A stretch of DNA of 64,000 nt from contig WTXD01000091.1 of assembly GCA_022496205.1 (NCBI GenBank), forward strand, positions 1 to 64,000, written 5' to 3'. Source of the DNA: Gloeopeniophorella convolvens (Eukaryota; Basidiomycota; Agaricomycetes; Russulales). Made by a program: the position numbers and the translations under genes. Numbering within the stretch: position 1 is the stretch's first letter; the number at the start of each line of letters is the position of its first letter. Below, one piece after another: positions 11,547-24,949 of this stretch. The notes under the pieces were generated by a model that saw only the letters and a list, made by a program, of their open reading frames with translations, searched no databases and was not told the DNA's origin.

Positions 11547-14500
11547 TCACGCCGATGCGCTGGAACCTTGTTCCTTTTTAGCCACCATCTCATACAGCGT
11601 ATCTCTATCCCCGCTCTCATCCACCATCGCGCGCAGCCTACCCTCGGCGTTTTTCAACAGTTCGCTGGGTCGGCCGAACTCAACCTGAAAGTCAGTTAGT
11701 AACACCCTAGGACTCTGCACAAAGAAAGGCTCACAATGCGCCCAGCGTCGAGGACCATCTGTAATTCGTCGTTCAGAAGACAACCCTGCGACAATGAGAA
11801 GATAACCCACAATTTTGTCTGCGTCCATGATAGTTTGGAGGCGATGAGCGATCGTTATCAACGTCACGTCGTTCTTGAGTTCGGTGCGGAGAGAGGTTTG
11901 GATGATGGTATCGGTGTCGTAATCAACGGCGGAGGTAGCTGGGTGTTGGTTATGATAAGTTGGCGTTCAACCGCAGCGAACGTGCACGACCCACCTTCGT
12001 CGAGAATGAGCAATTTGCTACCGCGGATGAGGGCTCTGGCGAGCGCTAAAATTTGGCGTTGACCGACGGAGAGATTGCTCCCGCCGCTCGCAATCTGGCT
12101 GTCGAGCGTGATGCGAGCTTCGTCCTCTTCCTTTTGCAACGAGAACAAGCCAGCTGCGCGCAGAGCGTTGTTGAGGGTCGCATCGTCGAACTCAGAGAAA
12201 AGATCAAGGTTTTCGCGCAGAGTTCCGCTCAGGAGCTCGGGCTAGACAACATATGAGATGTTCGTTCAAGAATGAGGGTAAACAAAACACACTATCTGAG
12301 GGATGATCGTGATGTTGGAACGAAGGGCATCCAGATTGATGTCCTTGGTTAGGCGACCGTCATAGTACACTTCACCTTCCGTGAAGATGCAGCGCAGGAG
12401 GGACAGCGTCAAGGAGCTTTTTCCACTTCCAGTGCGTCCGACTGCAGTCCGATTTACAAGTCAAATGAGGATCGACCTCAAGTGCTCTCAGCCACGCACC
12501 GACGCCCACGCGTTCACCGGACTCGATGTGGAAGGACACTCCGTGCAATACTTCGGGGCCGTCCTGCCGGCAATTAGTCAGCATAGTCGAATCGGAATCT
12601 TGCAAGAACGGCACGAACGGGGGAGTAACGCGCGCATAATTTCTCAACACGAAGGTCACCACTCGCAGGCCAGTACGCAGGAGGTTTTCCAGACTCATTG
12701 ATTTCGGCTCTTGCTCGATGTCTATATACGCCTTCATGCGCTCCAGACTGCGGAAAACAGTGTCACGTCACCGAATAACAGGTGAAAGTGAACACTCTAC
12801 CTGTTTCCGCTGACTTCGAACTCGTTGAAGCACCTCACCAACCAGATAATCATCCCGCTGAAGCCAACTATAGTGGTGGTGAGTAAACGTCAACTATGAC
12901 GATGTAAGACGAACCAGCCATGGTGAGGGAGAAGCCAGTGTCGGAGGGCAGGTAGCTCTTGTTTCCAGGACTGTATATGAGCCAGGCAGCCAGGGCAGCC
13001 GAGAACAAGCCGCTGAGGAACTCAATGCGTATGCCAACCCACCTGTAGCGAACTAAGCATCCGCGTTGTGATGTCACGCAACCGACGCGCTTACCGATTC
13101 ACATTGTAGAAGGCACGCGCTGCTCTGGTGTAGTTGTCGATCCGGCCGTACGACTCTTGCCGGAATGCATCTTGAGCACCGTATGCACGGATCGAAACTA
13201 CGAACAAGATCAGACGCGTCGTCGCATGACTATGGTCTAAACTCACCCAAACCAGTGATAGAAGCACCAAAGTGCCCCATGACCGGAGCCTTCTTGTTAC
13301 TCATCTCACGCTTGATAGAGAGCTGGGCTTTCATGTAGATCTGACCACACCAGGCTCCGGTAGCGAAGGCAATTGCGCCAGGTATGATAAAGATGGGAGT
13401 AAAGAAGATGACGCCGGCCAGTTTAACAATCATGGCGGAGGAAATACCAACGACGTTCCTGAATTGGTTAGCGAGGGGTCCGTCGACTATGTGCTCAAAT
13501 TCAGATGGCTGAATGATCCTGACGTGGAGGATTACTTACTGGAGCGAACATCCTGAGTGCAGCGGGCGATAACACGAGACGTCGGAGTCTTGTCGAGCCA
13601 ACTACGGAGGATGAGGCTGGTACGGTGTTGATAGGTGGTGATGAACCTACCGCAATGTGGTGCCAAGGACCGACTCAATCAGATTCTTGTGGATAGCGGT
13701 TGACGCCCTGATTGTGCCGAACACGTAGTTGGTGTACTCGATTGCATGCAGAATGAGCGAGGCGGCGAGTAGGAGGCAGTAAATGAAGATGTAACTGTGG
13801 ATGATGTCAGCAACATCTGAATCTATATCACGATATTGACCACAATTTGAAGGGGACATCCGAAGGATCACGCTCGATGTATTGCTCGGACCAGTAACCC
13901 ATGAACCACGTCTCGCCAGTCATTGCCACGTCGGTTAGGAGCATGGAACCAAGGCATATGATCCAGAACAAAATCGAGTGCTTTCCTCCTAATGCCTTGA
14001 AAAAGAGTTGCACTCAAAATAGCTTCTGTCAGACCAAGCCGGAAGATGAAAGCTGAAACATACAAGATTTCCAGCTGACATGTCCTTCCGCAATCTCCTC
14101 TTCCAGTATCAACTTGCCTGCAGCCTTCTTCGCATTTTCGTCGGGCTTCTCGCCGTCAATTTCTTCCTCAGTCTTCTCAAGGATAGCCTCTTCCTCTGCA
14201 AGCTCGGCTGACAGAGACTTGTCATTCGCGAGTGCGTCCGACACCGTCCCACAGCTCAAGATTGTTCCATCGCTGCCAAGGGACACCACATAGTCGGCAA
14301 TGGGGCTGACGAGAGCCACGTTGTGCGTCTTTCGATGACGTCATCAGCCGTATAGCTTAATGGCCCGTGCAGGGTGTACTCACCACTAGGAGAATAGTTC
14401 GTCCTTTGATAAGATCACCCTTGAAGCACTTGTTGACCACCCATTTCGCCGTATGAACATCAAGCGCTGCCAGTACCTAGAAATACGTGAGATCGGCTTG

Positions 14501-17500
14501 GCCCCAGCCCCTAGAAGTAAGGGACATACATCGTCAAGCAGAAGGATCTCTGCGGACGAGTAGACTGCGCGAGCCAGTGTAACACGAGCCTGTGCAATAG
14601 GATCAGATAGTGTCCGATCGATCATGTGATATGATACGAACCTTCTGGCCACCGCTGTAGACACTTAACCGTTAGGTTGCGCAGCTAACAAGGTAAGCCC
14701 ACTCACCTCAGCGTCAGGCCCTTCTCGCCGACCTCCGTCAAATCACCAGCTTCGAAGAGGCCCAGATCCTGCTCCAGACCGCATTGATAAATGACTATTG
14801 TCCAGTTCGATGAATACCGCGTTCAACGAGGTTCTGACCGAGGTGCTTACCCTTCTTGTATCTCTCCTCATCATACGGCGCTCCGAACAAGATATTGGTC
14901 TGTCACCAGTCGCACTTGAGAATAACCGACGAAGCCTTTCCAATAGGGTACATACTCGGATGTCTCATTTTGTACCCAGGATTCCTGTGCGGCGTAGCTG
15001 ACCCCGTTCGTTCTCGGAAGATGGAACCACGAATTAGGCTGCGTAGGGATGAAGTGCATCTCGCCTAGGATCAATTCAGTCGACTATTTCGCAGATTCAA
15101 AATTACTCGGACGCACTGAGCAACGCCATGAGCAACGACGTTTTCCCAGAACCAGTTGGACCAACGATCATGTTGAACGACCGTCTCTTGAAGAGAAGCT
15201 CATCCGGAATGCGTAGGACAAAGCGTTTCCGGGACGGCGTCACCGCGCCATCAGCTTCGTCCTTCGACCAAGTGAAGCTCGCGTTCTTGAATCCAATTAC
15301 ATCGTTGCTTGACGGTGCTTCTGTGAGCAAGTTGGCAGCCGTGATGCCGTTGAGCTGCGCATCGTGCTCATCGAGGAGTTCGGTCTATGAGACACGTCAC
15401 GAAACCGGGTAATATGGCAAGTTCCGTAAGCGTACCTCTCGGAGGAACGCCGAGACGCGCTCCAGGGAGACCTTGGCTGGGATGATTTAGTGATAGCACG
15501 ACCAGCGGAAGCGAAAGGTACCCACCGGTGATCAGCTCAGGTAGCATCCAGAACACGCCGAAGAGCTGATCTCTCAAGATGTCGAAGACTGTCCGGCGAG
15601 AGGTTAGTTCTTTCCCGCGTCAAAAATGAACGATGACCGACTGGCTAGCGCCGCGAATACTCTGGAGGCTGTGACTCATTCAGAACATGAACATTCCTGA
15701 TGAAGCAAACAACTTACGAGACAATGCCTGTTTCATGAACACGATCTATACACAGCGCAAGGTGAGTTAGATCGAGCTAGAAGACACAGAAAGCAGTCAC
15801 GCACGTAGGTTACAAAGGTAGCCAGCATCTAAATGCGCCGCTGAGCAAACATCAGAGTATAAGGCATCGAACTCACCGTAATGACGGGGATGGTGTAGCT
15901 AAAAACACGATATCTCAGTATCGTTCTAACCGAGGACGAATTGAATCCGCGCACTTGATCATCAGGTTGGCGAGGTTCAACAACTTTTTCTTCCTGACCC
16001 ACTTCAACTCTTCCGCACGCTTTTCCGCAATGTTCTGGTTTACTCTGGGTTCCCAACCGAACAGTTTAACCATGCGCATCACGCCCATCACTAACGCAAG
16101 CGTCAATGAGCACTAAACCTTCGCGACGTGATGGATGTCAAAGCTCACCTTCTGATACCGTTTGCACCCGCGCGTCGGTCTGTGTAAGATATGAGCGCGC
16201 GAAATTTATCTAAGTGATTCATCCAAACCCTCTTCATCGCCTCCTGCTGGACCTTTTGGATGAGCTTCATGATGAGTCCGGGAAGAGGTGCCAAGACAAT
16301 CATGAAGAACATCCCAACGAACGAACTGCACAGTTGCGTTCCTGTCAGGCACCAATGGAAAGTACTCAGGTTGAAACTTACCTCCAACCGAGAATGATGT
16401 ACAGGAACGCAACCGAAATAATAATCTGTGAGGGTGCGAAGAAAACTGAACAGGGACTCGAGATCAACCACACTACCAGCAGTAGAAGCAAAAGAAGAGA
16501 CACACTGAGGACCAGGAAATCCCGCCCATCGGTAACGTTTCCCAGATCGGTGGACACGAGATTGTTGATTTTACCGGCGAAGTTGCTGCCCTTCTTCGAT
16601 TCTTCGGGTGCTGCAGGCGCTGCAACCGCTTTCCCATCCTCTGGCTTGGCCTTTTGCTTCCCCTTGCTGCTCGACGACTGAACACTGGCAGTCTCATCTC
16701 CGTTACTATTAGACGTGCCTCCGGTCACAGTCGCGGTGTCGTCGCTAGTGGGCGAATCGGCATCCGAGGCGTTGTCCGGCGTTGAACCTCCTACGCTCGG
16801 AGGCTGCGACGGCGATGAGCTTTGCTGGGTCTCGGCTTTTACGCGAACGCGCAGCGAATGCTCGAAGATAAGTTGAGTGAGAATGGCTTCAATACGAACA
16901 AGGTTTCCGGTCTAGTTACCACGTATGAGCAACTGTCCAGCCATACGCAGACTTGAGACGTACCGATAAGAAGATGTACCATTGGAACGAGATGGCACCG
17001 AGCGTGGGACCAACAACCAAGCCTGCGATCCATACCCATGGGCGTACGATGGTATCTTCACCGCCAGTCTCAATGTAGCTAAAAGGGCACGACGTAAGGG
17101 ACGTTGAATGCACGCGTAGACTGGTCTCTCACTTGAGAAGTCGGTTAATTGCAAGGGGTCCCAGGAATCCGCAGAGAACCTGGCGGCACGTTCTTCAGGA
17201 GAAAGACAATCGAAACCGCCAGACTCACTCTTATGAACATCGTCGCCAACATGACTACATATTCACGCCCTGCGAACGTGGTCAGATATACCATGCTGAA
17301 TGCACACGAATGCATACGTACGGAAGGTGTTCAAAAGTGCCCAAAACAGATACCGTCTCTTAGCGCCAGAGAATTCATCCAATATCTGCAAAGACAAATC
17401 AGTACAATCTCAGCGTCCATACGACTTGACTTACAGGGAAGCTCCTTTTAACAAGGTTTTTGGTTTTGTCATAGTCGGCAATAGGAGGGAGTTGGTCATG

Positions 17501-18524
17501 GGCAAGATGGGGGATACGATATGCCAGCCAAATAAGCGGGTCGAGATAACTGTGGATAGCCATTGAGAATATTGACCCCGTCTGCTCCGGATTAGGGACA
17601 GGTGCCGGCTCCTGAGGTTTAAATCCGTCAGCCTCGCTCAGCGACATCCTCTTTCGATATAGGCTTACTTTAGGGTCGTACGGCACATATTGGCGCGGCA
17701 CAGCCAATGGGATAACAATGGCTAAAAAACCAAGCAACGCAATCTTGGCCCAGAGGAACGAGCCTTCAGCACCATCCGCAGGCACCAATGTGAACGTCAA
17801 CAAAGGCCAGATGTCACGGTACACATGAACAATTGATGTCGCAAGTAGGATGACGTCCAGGTGCCAGTTGGCCGTGGACGCAGCTTTGGGAGAGGCAACG
17901 ACGGTAACGAGCGATAGAAGGGAGGCATAGAACTGAGACAGTGTCAGCCCGGGTAGACAGGTAGAGTTTGATCAGACTCACGAACGTCGCGCAGAGAACC
18001 AACCCTACAATGCTACGCTTGCTGCCAACGCTCTCGATTTGACCTCCCACTTCAAGCACATAGCCGGCAAGATACAGGCCGAACAGGACCAAGACACCGA
18101 GGAGCCGCGCGACTTTGAAGGAAAATATAGTTGATCCGCCTGCTTGCTTGATGTGCGCCTTGGATGCGGCTATCATCCCTGTGTTGGCGACAGGTTCGGG
18201 AGAGGAAGGTCCATCCGCGTCGAGATGTTGGACGCGCCCGGCACGGCACGCTTTGAGCCCATACGAGACGGCAAATTGAACTGCGAGCGCGGCAGCAGAA
18301 GCAGCGGCGATATATGCTGGAATCAGGAGTGGATGTAGCCAGAGGCTTGGTCTAGTAACACGAGTAAGCCGACACGCGTCGTCTTTTCGATGCATTCATT
18401 ATGGGACGTACGTGTCGTCTCCTCTCATTAGCACTTTTGAGGGCTTTGACAACAATGAGCTCTCCGGAAGCGATGAAAACGGGTGCTGGATAGCGAGGTG
18501 CAAACCAGCCGACGCGTCACCCAT
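11547..18524 (-). CDS. ABCC-type full ABC transporter (MRP/YOR1-like), copy 1
   Basis: ATP-driven exporter of the multidrug-resistance-associated class, plasma or vacuolar membrane, substrate unknown. About 25 short exons give roughly 1,400 residues. The start [14 protein letters not shown] (18524) is shared with two other copies. Order: five N-terminal membrane segments (TMD0-like), TMD1 with an inserted Ser-rich KGKQK linker, NBD1 with GPTGSGKT (about 15160), LSGGQK split by introns (about 14650-14710), LLLDDV Walker B and H-loop THNVAL; then TMD2 and NBD2 with [26 protein letters not shown] and IAHRLQT. NBD1 has Asp in place of the catalytic Glu, as is usual in ABCC proteins. Two single-base deletions relative to copy 2 lie near 14960 and 12697. 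Each can be bridged in frame by a shifted splice donor, but the second replaces about 28 residues, including the aromatic A-loop of NBD2. Activity is therefore doubtful. Confidence 0.82.
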
Positions 18525-19523
18525 GGTTTCTTGAGGAGAAGGATTGTCAAACCTCGTTCAAAACGAACGTGTAGGTATATATGTGGGGAACCCGCTGTGC
18601 GGTCCCTGAGAGCTATCTTGTAGGCGCCCATTTGGGCGTTGATCGCGACACTTTTGACGCCTTGACCGAACCAACCAGAGCGCACTCGCCATGTGGATCT
18701 ATGTGGATTCCCGGGGAGATCAGTCAGTGAAAATTCCAGTCGAGTCAGGCTTACAAATAACATATGCTTCCGCATTGAACACTCCTGGCAGGCACGTGAG
18801 CCATGCACAGCAGCTCAATCAAGTTGACACCGGGAGCAGGACAGCAGTATTGCCCCGTATCGTGTCAACAGCCTGGTACCGTTTGCCGTCCTGCGTGTTG
18901 GAGTAGACTGCCTGATGATCAATGGCCAGGAGCGGCGTCGATGGGGCGGAGAAGAGACGAGAGCATGACGATGACCGTGACAGAGCTGCCCACGTGGTTC
19001 ACAATGATGCCGCCTCGCCAGGCCTCGCCCTTTCACATTTCACACGGAGCCCGGTGCATTGGGTGCACACCTCCAGAGCACTTTTACAGTGACTACCGCA
19101 CGACGAAGCAACGTACTTACGGTCAACCTGCGCCTTCGACCTCTTGGCTTCGATACAAGCATCTTCTGCGCCTACCTCCTCTCTCTCCTCTAACTAGCAC
19201 CAATGCATTTCTCCCTGGCTTGATCAGACACGGTCGCCAGCGCTCCGTAGGAAAACCTAGTTTGGACCTTTCTACCATACACGGTACAAGGACCGCCGGA
19301 CTAGCGCCGGCACCATCCTTCGCGCTGTCAAACACCAGGCAGCATGTCCTAGGGCGTCGTGCAGCGAGGGCATATGCGGATCCAGCGCTCTCGACCCTGT
19401 GCCCCTATAGGCCCTGACTATCTCTCCTACGTTGCGAGTGCGACCGAAGAAATTCCTTCGAACCACAACGAGCTGTCAATCATGCTTATATCGTGAGTGC
19501 AGCTGCGACACATGCTCTACAAG
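18525..19523. promoter_or_regulatory. Divergent promoter region between ABC transporter and NACHT gene
   Basis: One kilobase separates the two divergent 5' ends. A block at about 19222-19310 (gacacggtcgccagcgctcc... through ggtacaaggaccgccggact) is conserved, as reverse complement, at about 60930-61015 upstream of the intact NACHT gene. The conservation between old copies suggests control elements or an unrecognised first exon. No specific transcription-factor site can be named. Confidence 0.5.
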
Positions 19524-22500
19524 TTGTCAGATGGCCTGACTCTTGGACTATCTTTGAGCAGCGCATCTCAGGATGGAGACCGTGGGAGCCCGCATTCCGC
19601 GCCAGTTGCCCACCCTGTGCTGACTGGTGGGTATTAACACTTCGAAACGGCGAGCTTTTGGCACTTAGCCACCCCCTTCAGTCGTACGGGCAAACAGCCT
19701 ACCTCATCTGAAGACTTCGACATCTGGGAAGGAGAGAGAATTCTGTGTCACTGCGACCGATGGGGTGAAAACCGAGAGGACATCGGCTGTTCAAAACAGG
19801 GGGTGGTCGGTGCGATGGGATGAGACTATCTCTGGCTTGTAAGGCACACCGTTCTTTATTCCTTAGTTCAACAGCGACAGGCGTTCACAATCAAATCACC
19901 TCCACTTCGCGTCTCGTGATGCATGTGGTCGCACGGAGAAGGCTACGCAAAGATATACTCCTTGGGCCGCTGGTGATACCCTTCGAGTCGCTCCACCCGT
20001 TCTCCAATCGAGGTACGAGTGGAGGAGTCTTGTGTCTCCCAGCTACTGACCACCTCGTGTAGAGTTTGACCTTCCAGTTAGCCCTGCATTTCAACGACCA
20101 ACTCTCGTGCCCTCTATCTCCTTGCCGGAAGCTCTTCGGCACGATGTGACCGCAACCGTCGGCTCTACCGAGGTCTCTGTAGAATTGAACCAAGTTAGCG
20201 ACGTCCCTGCCGGAGTAATTCCGGGCGGCTTGCCCGAAGACAGTCTGGAAGAAAGGACGAAGGCTGCGGCGACTTTGAATGCAGCTGACTCGGCGATGTT
20301 CAACGTAAAGAATGCTCATGGTCCTCTGCTAAAGCCTATGTAAGCTGCTGGCGACGCACCGGATGATCTTCAAAAGATCGCTGAGTTGTATTAGACGTGG
20401 GAGTTGGTTCTCAAGAACGTCAAATGGGTTGTGGATGCAGTTGATAAGGTTGCAGAGGTAATCTCGTCGTTCCGTCGCAGTGCCGATTGTTAACTTGGTG
20501 GTGGTCACCCATTAGGTCCACCCTTGGGCCAAGATGGCGTGGAGCGTTCTCTCTGTTATCCCGAAGGTGAGTTCCCTGGCACGAATAGTGTACTGCATGT
20601 CTCATTCTCGTGGTGCCGCGCCTAGGCGTTCCTTGCCCAAGTCGAGCGAGATGAGGGCGTCAAATCCTTCCTTGTTGCGATTGGGGACGCATTTGATCTT
20701 GCGGAATCGGCGGACACCATACGGCTTCGCGGTCTTGGAACCAAACAGACCACGATTCTAAAGGAGATGATGCATCATATCTGTGATTGCGGAGATTTTA
20801 TTAGAGGATACGCGGGGGATGAGCGATTTCGTACGTTTTTATCTTCGTGTCTCACAGGTGTTCGCTTTTTCACCGCAGATCTAACAACTCACAGGGGACC
20901 GACTTCGGAAGCACTTTGTTGGCGGGACCGATGAACAAATCAAGCGCTATGGCGATAGACTCAGATGTCTTCGGGGCCAATTCCTGGATCATAGCACTGT
21001 CGCTATCCAGAACACTGCATACCGAATCCAAGATGATCTCTCCAGGGTTCCCGGACGGTTAGACGGGCTCGCGTTCCGGCTTGAGCAAATTGCTAGTGAG
21101 GTTGTGGGCGTTGGTGCGAACTTTCTGCGATGACGAGTTCGCCTGGAAGCCTGACCGGATATGTACAGAAATGGACGCCAAGCTCGGAGAAATTCCGTAC
21201 CCGCAAGGAACGCGTTTCCGCCCTGACGAGAGGTGTCAACTGGGGACTCGCGTTGCCTTCTTGGATCATATCACTAGCTGGGTGAACGACCCCCCATCTC
21301 CGCGTGCGCTCGTGCTCTTCGGCCAGGCGGGGACAGGGAAGTCGTCAATTGCAAACGAGATCGCTCATCACTTCCACGAGACTTGCCGTCTCACCTCGTT
21401 ATTCGTCTTACGCACGGACGGAGCCGGACGCGATACCCCCCCTCCTTTTTACCGGGCTAGTGCTCGACCTCGCGGATCGGTACTACGTCCAAAGCGCCCT
21501 TGTGGAACGCCATCAAAAACAACACGTCCCTTCGGCGCGGCGCACAATACTACTATACGTATTTCAGTACATGCTGCTGGAGCCACTCCGAGAAGTTCCC
21601 TTGATCGGCCCTTTTTTCTTCATTATCGATACATTGGATGAATCCGGTGACGTGTCGGGCACGACCGGGTTGCACACCTTCCTCGCTAGCAACATCTACA
21701 AACTCCCTCCAAACTTCCGCATCTTGATCACCTCGAGGCTAGAAAAGGACATCGTGGATGCGTTTGATGGTGCAGATTCTCTGGCCAATATACGTATGAG
21801 TGATTCGACCCTGTCTCGTACGCATGAAGATATCCGCGCCTATATCGAGGAACACCTGTCTCCTACCGCGTACCTGTTTTGTGGTGAGAGGCTCGCAGTC
21901 GAGGCAGATGGATTGCTTCAGTGAGCAGCCGTTGCATCCAGGTACATCCGAGAACCACTACCTGGTCTTGAAGAGGACGGACGTATAAATCATGTCTTCC
22001 AGCCTTCTCCCGACCGTGCAGGCCTCAATCCTCTAGACACTATACGACACGATCCTTACGAATTACTTCAATCGTGACTCAGTCCTACCTCGGTTCCTAA
22101 CTGTCATGGGGCTTCTGCTCGCATCGTTGGAACCTCCTTCCATTGACTCCATGACTCATTTGTGCGAATATATGACGCCACCAGTTCGTCTGAGCGAAAG
22201 GTCTGTTCGTACAATTGTCGACTAGCTTGGCTCTTTGCTGAGCAACGTCACGCTACCCGATCCATCACTGCCCATCGTCCCCCTACACACGTCGAATTCC
22301 GCGACTTTCTCACTGATAAGAACAGGGCTGGAAATTTCTGGGTCAATCTCGACGATGCTCACCACCAGCTGGCGGGCGGTACACTTGGCCTCATCCGTCA
22401 TAAGGCTGGCTTCAATATTTGCGATATTCTGACGTCGCATCAGCGCAACTCGGACATTCTAGACCTCCCACGCCATGTCAAAGAACGCATTTCTCCCGCT

Positions 22501-22755
22501 CTAGCATACGCCTGCCGCTCCTGGGCCGGCCATTTCCAGCGGTGCCCTCTCGACTCACACTTTGTGAATGAATCCCAGATATTCTTCAAGAATGACTTCC
22601 TTTCATGGCTCTCAGCTCTCAGCCTTCTCGGCGGCGCTGTTGGTCCTGCCTCACAAGCTTTGTCGATCGTGGAAGGGTGGCAGGCTCGAACCCACGAAGA
22701 TGTGGGTTTTCTCAAATGCCATACTCAATGTCCCGTGGATCTCATGAATTATTGA
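19524..22755 (+). pseudogene. Broken C2-NACHT gene without WD40 domain
   Basis: Diverged copy of the intact NACHT-WD40 gene at 54966-60739, aligning exon by exon. It keeps the C2-like N-terminal region, the VHPWAKMAW block, the Walker A GQAGTGKSS (about 21320) and the LITSRLEK stretch (about 21725). Lesions relative to the intact copy: a splice acceptor changed from CACAG to CACAA at about 19890, a frameshift near 21435, a Trp-to-TGA stop at 21922-21924, a TAG stop at 22223-22225, and at least one more frame change between 21990 and 22300. Similarity ends near 22755, just before the point where the WD40 repeats should begin, and no propeller follows. It cannot encode a working receptor. Confidence 0.85.
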
Positions 22756-22970
22756 TAAGTACCATTGCTTCACCGTATTTAGGACAAGCGCGCCGACGTC
22801 CGGGCGTTAAGCCACGCCCTTTGGTATCTCATATACACCAGTCCTGTAAATGCCCCATGTATTGCTTCCGTGTCACTGCACTCGCGCCAAGCAGATTTAC
22901 TGGCAGTGTAATGTAACGACCTTTGCGTTTCTCCGGGGTTATCCATACGCAGACTATGTTTATCCCCACC

Positions 22971-24839
22971 CTAGGTGAACGCCTGCAGGCCTGTGATGGC
23001 CTTGCCAAGTATGAGAGTGTGGATGTCCTGGGCGCCGACCGTGAGAGATACGCCCACCGCGCAAGGCAGAAAATACCCACGTAGGTTCCCTCGTACGTGT
23101 TCGTGACTTGCAGATTCCCAACATGGCGCCCAATGTGATACCTGCAAAAACGCTCGCGTGAGTCCCAGCGCATCGAACCGCACCACGGCACACGCACTCG
23201 TCCGCAGTCGCGTTCCCACCGAGCACGTCGAGCAGGGTACGCGCGTGCGCAAGCGCCTTGCCGCAGCTATTCCGCTTCACGAGCGAAACCATCTCGGGCG
23301 GCGCGCGACCCTCGTCGCGCAGACGCCCGACGCGCAGGCTCGCCTGCAGCCCGAGTGCCACCTCGGTGTGCGCGTCTGCGAGCTTGCGCTGCACGAGCTG
23401 GAAGCCAGCGAGCGAGCGTGCAAACTGCGTGCGCTCGAGCGCGTAGTTGCGCGCCTGCGCAAGGCACGCCTCGAGCGCGCCCATCACGCCCCACGAGATG
23501 CCGTAGCGTGCGCTGTTGAGGCACGAGAATGGTGCGCCGAGTCCGACGGCGCCCGGCATGAGCGCGTCGTGCGGCGCTTTGACGTTGTCGAGGAATACGG
23601 AGCCAGTTGTGGAGACGCGCAGCGCAAGCTTGTTCACGATCCTTGGTGCGGAGAGGCCGTCCATGCCCTGTATCCGACACGGATTCGTTACGTGGGGAGA
23701 TAACATCTGAAGCCGGCGCTCCGCACCTTTTCGAGGATGAACCCGCGCACTTTGTCGTCCCACTTGCACCTCGCCCAGATGATGAATACATCACTGCACA
23801 CGGTTCGTTCAGGAGGCCGCTGTGCTCAGTAGAGGCCAGCGATGTACGTACGCAACGGGGGCGTTGGTGATCCAAGTCTTGCTGCCCCGTAGAATGAATC
23901 CTCCGTCCGTCTCCTCAGCAGTCGTCTCCATGGCGGCTGCGTCGGAGCCGTGGTTTGGTTCGGTTAAGCCCTTGGTGCACATCAGTTATGCGCAATGGAA
24001 ACACGGCGAAAAGGACATACGAAGCACCCAATAAGCTCGCCCTTCGCTGTCAACTGAGTCAACAAGATACCAATGCGTTTCATCTATCATAGGCATACCG
24101 AGGGCAGGCAGGTACTTTTCCTTTTGCGCATCAGTTCCGAAGGTATTAATGGGGTGCATGACCAACGAAGACTGCACCGAAGCAGTCGAACGGTATCCCG
24201 AGTCAATGCTGCTCAAGCCTTTAGAGAGTACGACAACGGAACAACACAGGCAGACCTTTCAATTTCTCGCGCAATGAGACCGTACGAGACGTAGTTCACG
24301 CCTGCGCATCCGTACCCCTTTATGGTCGGTCCGAGCAAGCCTAGAGCACCCATTGCTGGAAGTATAGACTTGTCGAAATCTGGGGCGAGGATTCAGGAGA
24401 GGTTAGCTGATGCGGACGACACTACGCACTCTCTGTCCGATGCGCTTCGAGAACTCGCGGCCCAAGATATTCCTACTGGCGACTCATCAGCTCTAGTAGA
24501 GCTCTATAAGACGAGGGCACGTGCTTGACAGAACTCGCGCGCGGTGTCCCTAGAGCGTCATCAGCGGGGGTTGGGAACTAGAAAAGAAGGACGCACCGGA
24601 TAGCACGCTCATCCTCTGATAGCTGTCCTTCCAGATCCAGTGGGTCCTGAAAATCCGGAGGGGGTTATAACGCGGCAAAGGCTGGTGTAGGGTGACCATA
24701 CCTCCCAATTGTACACAGGTTTGCCGACCGTAGCAAGGTCCCTTAACTGTATAGTTCTGGGGCCCCTCAAGACTCTGCTCAGCGCCGTGATGCTGAGAGA
24801 TGTTGGGTTCCTACGAGCTAGGTTGGCCATGGTCGTCAT
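22971..24839 (-). CDS. GCDH: Glutaryl-CoA dehydrogenase, mitochondrial
   Basis: FAD-dependent acyl-CoA dehydrogenase that oxidises and decarboxylates glutaryl-CoA to crotonyl-CoA in lysine and tryptophan breakdown, in the mitochondrial matrix. My splice model (ten exons) gives 429 residues, close to the human enzyme (438). The N-terminus ([12 protein letters not shown]...) is Arg/Ser-rich without acids, like a mitochondrial presequence. Family blocks in order: [89 protein letters not shown] and NTYEGTYDIH, whose Glu is the catalytic base. One intron (24524-24473) needs a GC donor; with it the junction FCQ-EYLGPRV matches the human sequence exactly in length. No lesion was seen. It is convergent with the broken NACHT gene, and no copy exists in the right-hand block. 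Confidence 0.93.
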
Positions 24840-24949
24840 ACAATGAAGAGAGACCACTCACTGGCAGCCTGCCCGCGCCGCTTAAAGTCAACGTGGGGTG
24901 AAGCTCCGGCCCGACCACGTGCGCAAGCTCCGTGAGTCGTTCCGTTCCG

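Noticed and set aside
23158..23875. Open frames of 181 and 202 codons over the dehydrogenase
   Set aside because: Shadows in other frames; the minus-strand dehydrogenase frame carries the conserved blocks and catalytic Glu.
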